16,528 nucleotides of DNA from Gemmatimonadota bacterium (GCA_030747075.1 JASLLL010000041.1:1-16528); one strand, 5' to 3'. Counted from the stretch's first letter, positions 1 to 5,424 are shown. The notes: generated by a model not told the origin, from the letters alone. Program-made: numbers and translations.

Positions 1-2
1 CG

Positions 3-476
3 GCCGCGGGTCCCCTCGCGCACCACCGCCCCGACATCAAGGCTGATCCTGGATGCCTCCAGGTGACTGTCCGCGAGAGAATGAGCGCGCCAAGGTCAAT
101 GTCTCCCGCTCTCGATCAGGTCAGCATCACCAAGTCGATCGCCATCGCGTTCGGCTACGACGGTTCGGCGGGTACCGAGCACACGAGGCTGACCCTGCCT
201 CCGCTTCCGGTGTACGCGTTCTTGGCTCCAGAGGGTTCGCTGCTGAGGGAGGACATGGTCCTTCTGAACTCCGGTCCGCCGAACGATCGGGACACCAGTC
301 TGTCCCTTCGCCCGGGACAGTACGATCCGGACGCGGGAGATCTGATTGTCTTGTTCTGGAGCGAGACCGAAGGCGTCGCGACACCGTGGGCCGAGCTTTA
401 CCAGGGCGAGGATCAGTCGTTCAAGCTTCGCGCGGTTCCGCCCCCCCGGAACCATTGGTTCCGCTCCCGGGCATGA
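3..476 (+). CDS. Unrecognised protein, 5' partial, 3' end running into repeat copy 1
   Basis: This frame is open from the left edge, so the gene probably begins outside the window. In-frame candidate starts are GTG 63, ATG 81 and ATG 99; none has a convincing Shine-Dalgarno (SD) sequence, which favours a start further upstream. The segment from about MSPALDQVSITKS to DQSFKLRA looks like a normal soluble protein with alternating beta-type stretches and acidic loops (for example PDAGDLIVLFW). I recognise no domain and see no membrane segment. The last 14 codons (from about 435) lie inside the duplicated cassette and encode an Arg/Pro/Trp-rich tail unlike the rest. The natural C-terminus was therefore probably replaced when the cassette was placed here, or the gene stops by chance within regulatory DNA. 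It is upstream of, and probably not co-transcribed with, the operon at 789. Confidence 0.5.
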   Translation, partial: AAGPLAHHRPDIKADPGCLQVTVRERMSAPRSMSPALDQVSITKSIAIAFGYDGSAGTEHTRLTLPPLPVYAFLAPEGSLLREDMVLLNSGPPNDRDTSLSLRPGQYDPDAGDLIVLFWSETEGVATPWAELYQGEDQSFKLRAVPPPRNHWFRSRA

Positions 477-484
477 GAGGAACC
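434..484. promoter_or_regulatory. Inverted-repeat array, likely activator binding site (copy 1)
   Basis: Four half-sites lie in 51 bp: GGTTCCG 434-440, CGGAACC 447-453, GGTTCC 457-462 and GGAACC 479-484. The central pair forms a perfect 17-bp dyad, CGGAACCA-N-TGGTTCCG, at 447-463. Its centre is about 120 bp upstream of the -12 GC of the sigma-54-like element, a usual distance for a bacterial enhancer-binding protein. The first pair could also form a hairpin around a C-run. Confidence 0.55.
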
Positions 485-560
485 GTGGCTGCGCGGCTTC
501 TCGCTTGGAACGGGTTGCCGCACAGCAAGTTGGGCACTTGTTGCATTTGCCGGGCTTGGT

Positions 561-575
561 TGGCACGGATTCTGC
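561..575 (+). promoter_or_regulatory. Sigma-54-type -24/-12 promoter (copy 1)
   Basis: TGGCACGGATTCTGC matches the sigma-54 consensus TGGCACG-N4-TTGC with one mismatch (C for the first T of TTGC), and the GG and GC are at the required spacing. Transcription would start near 587, some 94 nt before the ATG at 681 and 200 nt before the better start at 789. It would drive the secreted-protein/C25-protease operon. The element is unchanged between the two cassette copies. Confidence 0.6.
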
Positions 576-680
576 GATGGGGTGGGGCAACTCGCTGAGT
601 TCCCCGCGTCGCGTCGGGGGCATGACGCAGGGGCGGGGTTTTGGCGGGGAGGAGACGCATCAAACGAGAGAGAGGTGAAC

Positions 681-788
681 ATGAAGAAGAACCCGCAGTT
701 GAGCGGACAACTCTTCCGCCTCATACTGGCTGGACTGCCGGAATGGGCTGCCCTTCGTTCGTCGATGCACACTCTCAGGGGAATGTAC
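681..788 (+). pseudogene. Possible decayed precursor-peptide start fused in frame to the downstream gene
   Basis: The ATG at 681 has the same SD (AGAGGTGA) and first six codons (MKKNPQ) as the intact peptide gene at 4898. After that the F-x-x-L-x-x-R-E-L-L-K motif is missing; alignment suggests small deletions. The frame continues without a stop into the secreted protein at 789. Codon third positions here are mixed, unlike the GC-biased genes around. It may be a precursor remnant, or a functional N-terminal extension of the next protein (274 aa from 681). Confidence 0.35.
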
Positions 789-1505
789 ATGCGGCAACAC
801 TGGAACTGGATCGCAGTACTCTCGCTTGTGGGGGTCTTGGAATTGAGCGGCGCACCCGCGGCGACATTCGTTCCGACCTACAGTTACGTGGGCTACGGCG
901 AAACGGTGAATTCCGGGTTCGACGGCGTGCGCGGCAGGATCCAGATGAAGGACTCGGACAACGTAACAGCACCGACCGGGACCGCCGTGTGGTGCAGCAT
1001 GGGAACGTGCCATGTGTGGATCCAGAACCGGGAGTGGATCCAGGCCGGCTGGCGCCAGTTGTCCGATGGGACGAGGCAGATCTACGGGGAGGTCAAGACC
1101 GAGTACGGCCTGACTTCGGACATCAGGAGCTTTGAGTCCCCGTTGCCGCCGGAAGGGCTCTACAAATGCCGGAAGAACGGATCCGTCTACGAATGCATCG
1201 TCGATGGGTTCCTGATGAACTCCACAGCGGTCGGCGACATCGAGGACCGGTTGTGTGCCGCGGTGTTCGCCGCGGAGATTCAGGACACGCAGGATCACGT
1301 GCCGGGCCACAACAGTGATCGGGTCCAGTTCTCCGAGTGCCAGGTTCGGTTCATCCATCGGCCGGAGGGCACGAGCTACGAGGATGGAGAGATCACGCAG
1401 CCGCTGGACTCAGCTGAGACGTACGGAGCGGCGAAGTCGGCGGCGACGCTCGTTCCAGGCTCGGGCTGGACGTTCGACGTCTGGGACACGAGGAACCAGC
1501 CATGA
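789..1505 (+). CDS. Secreted cysteine-containing protein of unknown function
   Basis: The ATG at 789 is preceded by AGGGGA (777-782) with 6-nt spacing and opens a 238-aa protein with a clear signal peptide: MRQHWNW, a hydrophobic stretch IAVLSLVGVL, and a likely cleavage after GAPA. The ATG at 681 is an in-frame alternative with its own SD. The mature part holds six cysteines (CSMGTC, YKC, YEC, RLC, SEC), enough for three disulfides, and an aromatic WIQNREWIQAGW segment, suggesting an extracellular beta-rich domain. I do not recognise the family. It is the first gene of an operon that follows the copy-1 promoter; its stop overlaps the next start (ATGA). Being driven by the same promoter type as the peptide operon suggests a shared physiological cue. 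Confidence 0.82.
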   Translation: MRQHWNWIAVLSLVGVLELSGAPAATFVPTYSYVGYGETVNSGFDGVRGRIQMKDSDNVTAPTGTAVWCSMGTCHVWIQNREWIQAGWRQLSDGTRQIYGEVKTEYGLTSDIRSFESPLPPEGLYKCRKNGSVYECIVDGFLMNSTAVGDIEDRLCAAVFAAEIQDTQDHVPGHNSDRVQFSECQVRFIHRPEGTSYEDGEITQPLDSAETYGAAKSAATLVPGSGWTFDVWDTRNQP

Positions 1506-2311
1506 AACCAACACTGAGGAGAGCATCCGCCCATGCCGGGGCGGCCGTAGTACTTCTAGCCCTGCTCGGAGTGCACTCGGGCGCGGCGGGACCGTCAGAC
1601 ATCCAGAGGGGTCCCGCGCGCCAGACGGTATCCATCGCGCCGACGACCGCTGCTCCCGGGGTCAGACGCCCTGCTGATGTCCGGGCGCTCGCCGCAGCGT
1701 ACCTGGGTCGGGACGAACCACAGGTCGCGCTGGGCGAAGCAGAGCCGGTGGAGTTTTGGGATGAGAGCCCTTTCGGGGAAGACTACGAGGGCAGGGTTCT
1801 CTGGTCGGTGCGTGCGACCGGGGTTCGGATCGCTCGGACCGAGCGCCCGGATTCCGCCGTTGTGAACGTGACGCTCATCCTCGATGAGGCGGGCCGTCTG
1901 CAGTGCGCGTTCACGGACCCGAAGGTGGAGTGGGTCGTTTCGGCGGACGGCTCGTACGAGGACGTCGAAACGAAGGCGCGCAAGAACCGGATGGCGGCGC
2001 GACCGCTTCGCGAAGACGAGCGCTGCGAATCGTCGGTCGCAGACGTGCTCGGCGCCCTGTGGTCCAGAAGGGGCATCGACCCCTCCGAGCCCGGCCAGCT
2101 CGTGCTCCGGCCTCGATTCGTCTCCCGGGGGTTGCCCGCGAAGGAGGTGGACGGGGAGTGGGTGCCGGTGCCGCTGCCAGGGCCCTACTGGCTGGCGGAA
2201 ATTCGCGGCATGATCACGCTGATCAAGTACGGGCACTACTACAGCGGACAGCTCGTCGCCATGGACGATGACCTTGGGCGTCAAGACTCCCAGGGGACCT
2301 ACATGCCGTGA
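1502..2311 (+). CDS. Secreted protein of unknown function
   Basis: This is a 269-aa protein whose ATG overlaps the preceding stop (ATGA), implying translational coupling. The N-terminus (MKPTLRRASAHAG, then AAVVLLALLGVHSGAAG) is a typical signal peptide. The mature sequence mixes acidic and basic residues, has two cysteines (QCAF, RCES) and no obvious repeats or catalytic motif. Segments such as GRVLWSVRATGVRI and SAVVNVTLILDEAGRLQCAF look like beta strands of a small exported domain. I recognise no family. It sits between the previous secreted protein and the C25-type protease, so it could be a partner or substrate of that protease, but nothing in the sequence shows this directly. Confidence 0.82.
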   Translation: MKPTLRRASAHAGAAVVLLALLGVHSGAAGPSDIQRGPARQTVSIAPTTAAPGVRRPADVRALAAAYLGRDEPQVALGEAEPVEFWDESPFGEDYEGRVLWSVRATGVRIARTERPDSAVVNVTLILDEAGRLQCAFTDPKVEWVVSADGSYEDVETKARKNRMAARPLREDERCESSVADVLGALWSRRGIDPSEPGQLVLRPRFVSRGLPAKEVDGEWVPVPLPGPYWLAEIRGMITLIKYGHYYSGQLVAMDDDLGRQDSQGTYMP

Positions 2312-2325
2312 GAAGGAGGAGCACG

Positions 2326-4341
2326 ATGAGTCTCCATCGAGTCGCAGCCGGGGGTGTGGCCATTCTCCTGACCGTGGCCGGCGCGGCACAGTCGTTCGAG
2401 TGCCCGGAGCAATGCACCAGTCTGTGTGCGATTTGCGGCGACAACCCCGCCGCGAGCGCCGAAGCGTTCTTCATCTACGACGGCGTGGCAACCTGGGAGA
2501 TCGCCTGGGAGCATGAGACCCGCGAGTACTTCCTGGAGAGCGCAGATGACCCGACCATGGGCGAGTGGCTGCCGGTTGCCGGCGGTCCGTGGCGCCCGGG
2601 TCAGCGCAGGTACTCGACGAGTCTTCCGGCCGGGGCGGGGGAGTTCGTGCGGCTCGTGGAGATCGAGACGGACGGCAACCGACGGGTGCTCGACTACGCA
2701 CGGCAACAGCCAACCCCGACTCCCTTTGATCGACCGCCAGCGCCGACGGTGGAGGAGCTGCGAGCGCGGGTCGACTCTCTCCTGGCAGTCCGGACGCAGG
2801 GACTGCAGTCCCCGGCCGGTGCGGGAACGCTGGTGGTCTACGCGCCGTCGGCCTTCATGTCCGACCTTCAAGCCTACTTCGACTACGGTACTGCGTATGG
2901 CTACACGGTGATCCCGGAAAGCATCGACGGGTATCCGACGTCCCCCGATCTGTTCCGCGCCACTCTCAAGCAGAGCATCGCGACGCACGCGGGGGCCGGT
3001 GCGTTCTACTTCCACCTTGTTGGCGACGCGAACGATTGGCAAGAGTTTGATGGGCCGTTGACCTCCCAGTACTGGGTTGGGAGCTGGGAATCCGTCCGCC
3101 AGTCGTACCTGGACGGCGGCTTCCCGGCGGGAGGTCAGCCGTTGTTCAACGTGATCCCGACCTACGCGGTCGCCGACACGCTGCCACCGGGCACGAACCA
3201 AGCCCGGTGGTATCCGTACTGGACCTCGGACCAGCCCTACGCCGACGTGGACGATGATGGATACCCCGATGTCGTCGTGACACGATGGCCCGCGACGGAT
3301 GTTACGGATGTCGTGTCTTTCGTGGGGAAGACGCTCTCGTATGGAGGGCTGGGAGGGGGGTCGCCCTTGTACGTCGCGGAGCTGTTTGTCTGGGACTGGG
3401 AGAATATGAGCGGCGGTCACGGCACCGGTTCCTTCATCCGGGGTGTTGCCGACAGCGTTGCGGCCACGCTGTCGGCCTTCTCGTCTGTGTCCTCCCTGTA
3501 TGCGTTTCCCAACTATGGAGAGTCTGGCCTGGTGGGGCCGGCGGTCGGTGAGTGGAACTGGAACCGCCCGGATCTCGCTGTGATCCTCGGATCGGAGTCC
3601 CATCGGTACTCTCCCGGCAAGTTCTTCAGCAAGAAGGTCGGCGCCGGCTCTTTCGACGTTGGGATGCTCGCGAGCGGTCACCCGGCGTTCGTCCTGGGGC
3701 CGACATGCGGGACCGGCGACTGGAGCATGACCGAGGACATGGACTACGGCCCGCCGGTCTGCGAGGACTTCCTGCGCCATCCCTGGGACGGTGCGATCGC
3801 ATGGGCCGGTCCGTCGGCCGCAACATGGCAACAGGGGAACGTGGAAGTTATCGTCCGGATTCTCGATGAGGTCGTTGCGAATCCCGATCGCCCGATGGCG
3901 GAGTCCTGGCTGGTGACTATGCAGCGGATCGCGTCCGAGTTCTCCGACAGCTCGCCCATCCGCGAGACGGCAGATTCGTACATGTTCTTCGGGGATCCAT
4001 TGAGTAGGCTTACCTCGGGAGGAGGAACACCGACGGGGGGCTCGCTCGACCAAGGGGTGCCCGGCCGTCTTGCCCTTCTCCCTGCGTCCCCGAACCCCTC
4101 CTGGGGTGGGAGCCGGATTCACTTCTCGGTTCCCGACTGCGCGCCAGTGAACCTGGCCGTCTATGATGTTGGAGGTCGTCGCCTTCGCACGCTTGTGAGC
4201 GAGGAGCGTCCGCAGGGGCGCTACAGCGTGCAGTGGGAGGGGCTGACCGATGAGGGTCGTCGTGCGGCTGCCGGGGTGTATTTCGTTCGTCTTGACGCGG
4301 GCAGGGAGGCGATCACGCGGAAGCTTGTGCTCCTTCGGTGA
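2326..4341 (+). CDS. Peptidase C25 (gingipain-type) with C-terminal FlgD-like Ig domain
   Basis: This is a secreted cysteine protease of the C25/caspase-like fold, 671 aa. The ATG at 2326 follows AGGAGG (2314-2319) at 6 nt, better than the overlapping GTG at 2308. Residues 1-23 are a signal peptide, followed by a Cys-rich stretch (CPEQCTSLCAIC). The catalytic domain spans about 160-560: GTLVVYAPS, HLVGDANDW, then DDGYPDVVVTRWPA, the family's D-x-Y-P-D-x-x-x-x-R-x-P-A block. His426 (GSESHRYS) and Cys461 (GPTCGTGDW) are the likely dyad; His is not followed by the usual Gly. The end (about 585-671, SPNPSWGG ... GVYFVRLDAG ... KLVLLR) is the Ig-like domain often found at the C-terminus of secreted FCB-group proteins. 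It is the last gene of the copy-1 operon. Possible roles include processing of secreted peptides or general proteolysis. Confidence 0.88.
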   Translation: MSLHRVAAGGVAILLTVAGAAQSFECPEQCTSLCAICGDNPAASAEAFFIYDGVATWEIAWEHETREYFLESADDPTMGEWLPVAGGPWRPGQRRYSTSLPAGAGEFVRLVEIETDGNRRVLDYARQQPTPTPFDRPPAPTVEELRARVDSLLAVRTQGLQSPAGAGTLVVYAPSAFMSDLQAYFDYGTAYGYTVIPESIDGYPTSPDLFRATLKQSIATHAGAGAFYFHLVGDANDWQEFDGPLTSQYWVGSWESVRQSYLDGGFPAGGQPLFNVIPTYAVADTLPPGTNQARWYPYWTSDQPYADVDDDGYPDVVVTRWPATDVTDVVSFVGKTLSYGGLGGGSPLYVAELFVWDWENMSGGHGTGSFIRGVADSVAATLSAFSSVSSLYAFPNYGESGLVGPAVGEWNWNRPDLAVILGSESHRYSPGKFFSKKVGAGSFDVGMLASGHPAFVLGPTCGTGDWSMTEDMDYGPPVCEDFLRHPWDGAIAWAGPSAATWQQGNVEVIVRILDEVVANPDRPMAESWLVTMQRIASEFSDSSPIRETADSYMFFGDPLSRLTSGGGTPTGGSLDQGVPGRLALLPASPNPSWGGSRIHFSVPDCAPVNLAVYDVGGRRLRTLVSEERPQGRYSVQWEGLTDEGRRAAAGVYFVRLDAGREAITRKLVLLR

Positions 4342-4648
4342 CCGACACAGAGCGAGTGCCCTTAGGGGCACACAGGTTCGCTCGCGAGTCGGCGACTTCC
4401 GCCCTCACCTGAGACCGAGCGGGTTCCTCTCCCGCGGCTGAACCGCAACCACGCTTGCCGGACTTGATGCATTGACAGCTTTAGAGGTACCGAAGCGCGC
4501 GGGCGTGGCTCTCCTGGCCTCGCTGATACTTCTGCACACACTCCTTCACTAGCCCCGGTTTCTCCCCGCGCTCGGTCTCGGCGAGGCGGCGTCCTGTGCT
4601 TCCCGATGATGCGGCCCGATGTCGTGTGTGTGTGAGGGGGGGGCGAAA
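4342..4648. other. Gene-free stretch between the two operons
   Basis: Apart from the small hairpin at 4356-4371 I find no supported gene here. There is a CTCGCGAG palindrome near 4381, and a low-complexity run of alternating GT followed by eight G just before cassette copy 2. Reverse-strand frames are open across it, but they continue through the cassette and have neither a good start nor a recognisable product. Confidence 0.6.
4356..4371 (+). terminator. Possible hairpin after the C25 protease gene
   Basis: GTGCCC-TTAG-GGGCAC forms a perfect 6-bp stem with a 4-nt loop 15 nt after the stop codon. No T-run follows, so intrinsic termination is uncertain; it may only stabilise the mRNA end. Confidence 0.35.
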
Positions 4649-4649
4649 C

Positions 4650-4700
4650 GGTTCCGCCCCCCCGGAACCACTGGTTCCGCTCCCGGGCATGAGAGGAACC
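4650..4700. promoter_or_regulatory. Inverted-repeat array, likely activator binding site (copy 2)
   Basis: GGTTCCG 4650-4656, CGGAACC 4663-4669, GGTTCC 4673-4678 and GGAACC 4695-4700. The perfect dyad CGGAACCA-N-TGGTTCCG occupies 4663-4679, centred 120 bp upstream of the -12 GC. The geometry is identical to copy 1. Confidence 0.55.
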
Positions 4701-4776
4701 GTGGCTGCGCGGCGTCTCGCATGGAACGGGTTGCCGCACAGTAAGTTGGGCACTTGTTGCATTTGGCGGGCTTGGT

Positions 4777-4791
4777 TGGCACGGATTCTGC
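4777..4791 (+). promoter_or_regulatory. Sigma-54-type -24/-12 promoter (copy 2)
   Basis: TGGCACGGATTCTGC, followed by A, so this copy also matches the preferred A/T after TTGC. One mismatch to consensus, correct GG-GC spacing. The predicted start is near 4803, giving a ~95-nt leader to the ATG at 4898. It would drive the three peptide genes and probably the acyltransferase and protease genes behind them. Confidence 0.62.
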
Positions 4792-4897
4792 AATGGAGTG
4801 GGGCAACTCGCTGAGTTCCCCGCGTCGCGTCGGCGGCATGACGCAGGGGGCGGGGTTTTGGCGGGGAGGAGACGCATCAAACGAGAGAGAGGTGAAC

Positions 4898-5017
4898 ATG
4901 AAGAAGAACCCGCAGTTCGAGCAGTTGGAGAACCGGGAACTCTTGAAGGTCCCGTGGCGTTTTCCGTTCTTGCCGCCGTGGTGGCCGGATCCGTATCCGT
5001 GGGAACCGATCTTCTGA
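4898..5017 (+). CDS. Putative precursor peptide A (39 aa), Trp/Pro-rich core
   Basis: A tiny gene with SD AGAGG (4888-4892) 5 nt before its ATG. Residues 1-18 (MKKNPQFEQLENRELLKV) form the presumed leader, sharing F-[DE]-x-L-x-x-R-E-L-L-K-[IV] with the next two peptides. The C-terminal ~21 residues (PWRFPFLPP..., ending WEPIF) contain eight prolines, four tryptophans, three phenylalanines and one tyrosine, with no cysteine, serine or threonine. That excludes lanthionine- or thiazole-type modification but would suit an unmodified or aromatic-modified peptide. Known parallels are RiPP or bacteriocin precursors. The leader also resembles the LEPR-XLL-type N-terminal motif of planctomycete surface proteins, an alternative reading, though those are attached to large proteins. 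It is the first gene after the copy-2 promoter. Confidence 0.75.
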   Translation: MKKNPQFEQLENRELLKVPWRFPFLPPWWPDPYPWEPIF

Positions 5018-5071
5018 TAACCAGAGGACAAAGAGGGCCCATGGAAGCAACGACTGTAAGGAGGAGAGAGC

Positions 5072-5206
5072 ATGATGAGGCAGGAAGCCGTGTCGTTTGA
5101 CGAGTTGAGTCATCGAGAACTGTTGAAGATCGATCCCACTTGGTGGTGGGGGCTGGTCATTGTGGTCGCCACTTACATGATTGAAAATCCGCCGAACGGA
5201 GGGTAG
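5072..5206 (+). CDS. Putative precursor peptide B (44 aa), hydrophobic core
   Basis: AAGGAGG (5058-5064) precedes tandem ATGs at 5072 and 5075; the second matches the start of peptide C (43 aa from there). The leader is MRQEAVSFDELSHRELLKID. The core begins PTWWWG and runs into the hydrophobic GLVIVVATYMI, then ENPPNGG. It has no cysteine; a single Thr-Tyr pair and the three adjacent tryptophans stand out. Aligned with peptide C from the tryptophan block onward it reads L-x-I-x-x-A-x4-E-x-P-x2-G-G, so B and C are paralogues. Length, leader and hydrophobic core fit a leader-type secreted peptide (RiPP, epipeptide-like or class II bacteriocin-like). A small membrane peptide or toxin cannot be excluded. 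Confidence 0.8.
   Translation: MMRQEAVSFDELSHRELLKIDPTWWWGLVIVVATYMIENPPNGG
5074..5138 (+). repeat. 65-bp perfect direct repeat, first copy (leader of peptide B)
   Basis: Identical, including all synonymous positions, to 5212-5276, at an offset of 138 bp. It covers the leader from the second ATG through the first bases after KID-P. Confidence 0.95.
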
Positions 5207-5211
5207 GGCAC

Positions 5212-5276
5212 GATGAGGCAGGAAGCCGTGTCGTTTGACGAGTTGAGTCATCGAGAACTGTTGAAGATCGATCCCA
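5212..5276 (+). repeat. 65-bp perfect direct repeat, second copy (leader of peptide C)
   Basis: Second copy of 5074-5138. Identity ends at the core, where the two genes diverge at once. Confidence 0.95.
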
Positions 5277-5341
5277 TTGATTTGTCGCTGCTCATTTTGC
5301 TCGCCATAATCACGACGGAAGGTCCGTCGTACGGAGGGTAG
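5213..5341 (+). CDS. Putative precursor peptide C (42 aa), hydrophobic core
   Basis: It starts 6 nt after the stop of peptide B. The SD (GGAGGG, 5198-5203) is formed by the final two Gly codons of B. The leader is identical to B in protein and DNA (65-bp perfect repeat, 5212-5276). The core (after KID) is PIDLSLLILLAIITT, then EGPSYGG, a Leu/Ile-rich stretch with two threonines and a Gly-Gly end. Next to B, the core differs at most positions and is one residue shorter, yet still aligns (L-x-I-x-x-A-x4-E-x-P-x2-G-G). Paired paralogues with the same leader suggest a two-peptide product, or a diversifying family served by one processing machinery. Confidence 0.8.
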   Translation: MRQEAVSFDELSHRELLKIDPIDLSLLILLAIITTEGPSYGG

Positions 5342-5357
5342 GGAGTCTCAGCATCCA

Positions 5358-5394
5358 CCGGCCGTGGGGAAGGATATCCACTTTCCCCGGCCGG
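5358..5394 (+). terminator. Strong hairpin between peptide genes and enzyme genes
   Basis: CCGGCC (5358-5363), a 2-nt bulge, GGGGAA (5366-5371), an 11-nt loop, TTCCCC (5383-5388), GGCCGG (5389-5394): a 12-bp GC-rich stem. No T-run follows, so it is more likely a partial terminator or an RNA-stabilising or processing structure. It would let the peptide mRNA accumulate above that of the downstream enzymes. Confidence 0.5.
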
Positions 5395-5424
5395 GCTTCC
5401 CCTGTTTCCCGGGAGGGCAGTTTC

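Larger units (their letters stand above)
433..700 (+). repeat. Promoter-leader cassette, copy 1 (direct repeat of 4649-4917)
   Basis: This 268-bp stretch matches 4649-4917 with eight substitutions and one single-base indel (four G at 631-634 against five G at 4846-4850), about 97% identity by hand count. The final ~66 bp, running into six codons of coding sequence (MKKNPQ), are identical. Contents in order: GGTTCC/GGAACC inverted repeats (434-484), a sigma-54-like element (561-575), a ~94-nt untranslated leader, an SD and an ATG. Homology starts abruptly at 433 inside the left gene and ends abruptly at 700. I see no terminal inverted repeats, transposase or target-site duplication, so duplication by recombination is more likely than an insertion sequence. 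Confidence 0.93.
4649..4917 (+). repeat. Promoter-leader cassette, copy 2 (direct repeat of 433-700)
   Basis: This 269-bp copy of the cassette lies upstream of the peptide operon. Differences from copy 1 avoid the dyad arms and the 15-bp sigma-54 element; one falls exactly on the central, non-paired base of the dyad (4671). The single-base indel in the leader shifts any frame upstream of it, so the leader is not conserved coding sequence. This supports ATG 4898 as the true start. Homology stops within codon 7 of the peptide gene. Confidence 0.93.

Noticed and set aside
433-700. Cassette as an insertion sequence or MITE
   Set aside because: No terminal inverted repeats at its boundaries, no target-site duplication and no transposase; the internal palindromes sit at one end only and fit a regulatory array better.
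2299-4371. Long minus-strand open frame (690 codons) opposite the C25 protease
   Set aside because: It mirrors the plus-strand gene, is Arg/Pro-rich without domains, and arises from the high GC content; the plus strand has SD, signal peptide and catalytic motifs.
4793-4897. In-frame N-terminal extension of peptide A (ATG 4793 or 4838)
   Set aside because: The single-base indel between the two cassette copies shifts the frame upstream of it, ATG 4793 lies before the predicted transcript start, and only ATG 4898 has a proper SD.
4362-5073. Minus-strand open frames across the gap and cassette copy 2
   Set aside because: They run through regulatory DNA and the peptide genes, have no good start or recognisable product, and equivalent frames appear opposite copy 1. 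The stretch ending near 4484 is somewhat protein-like but too short to claim as a gene remnant.
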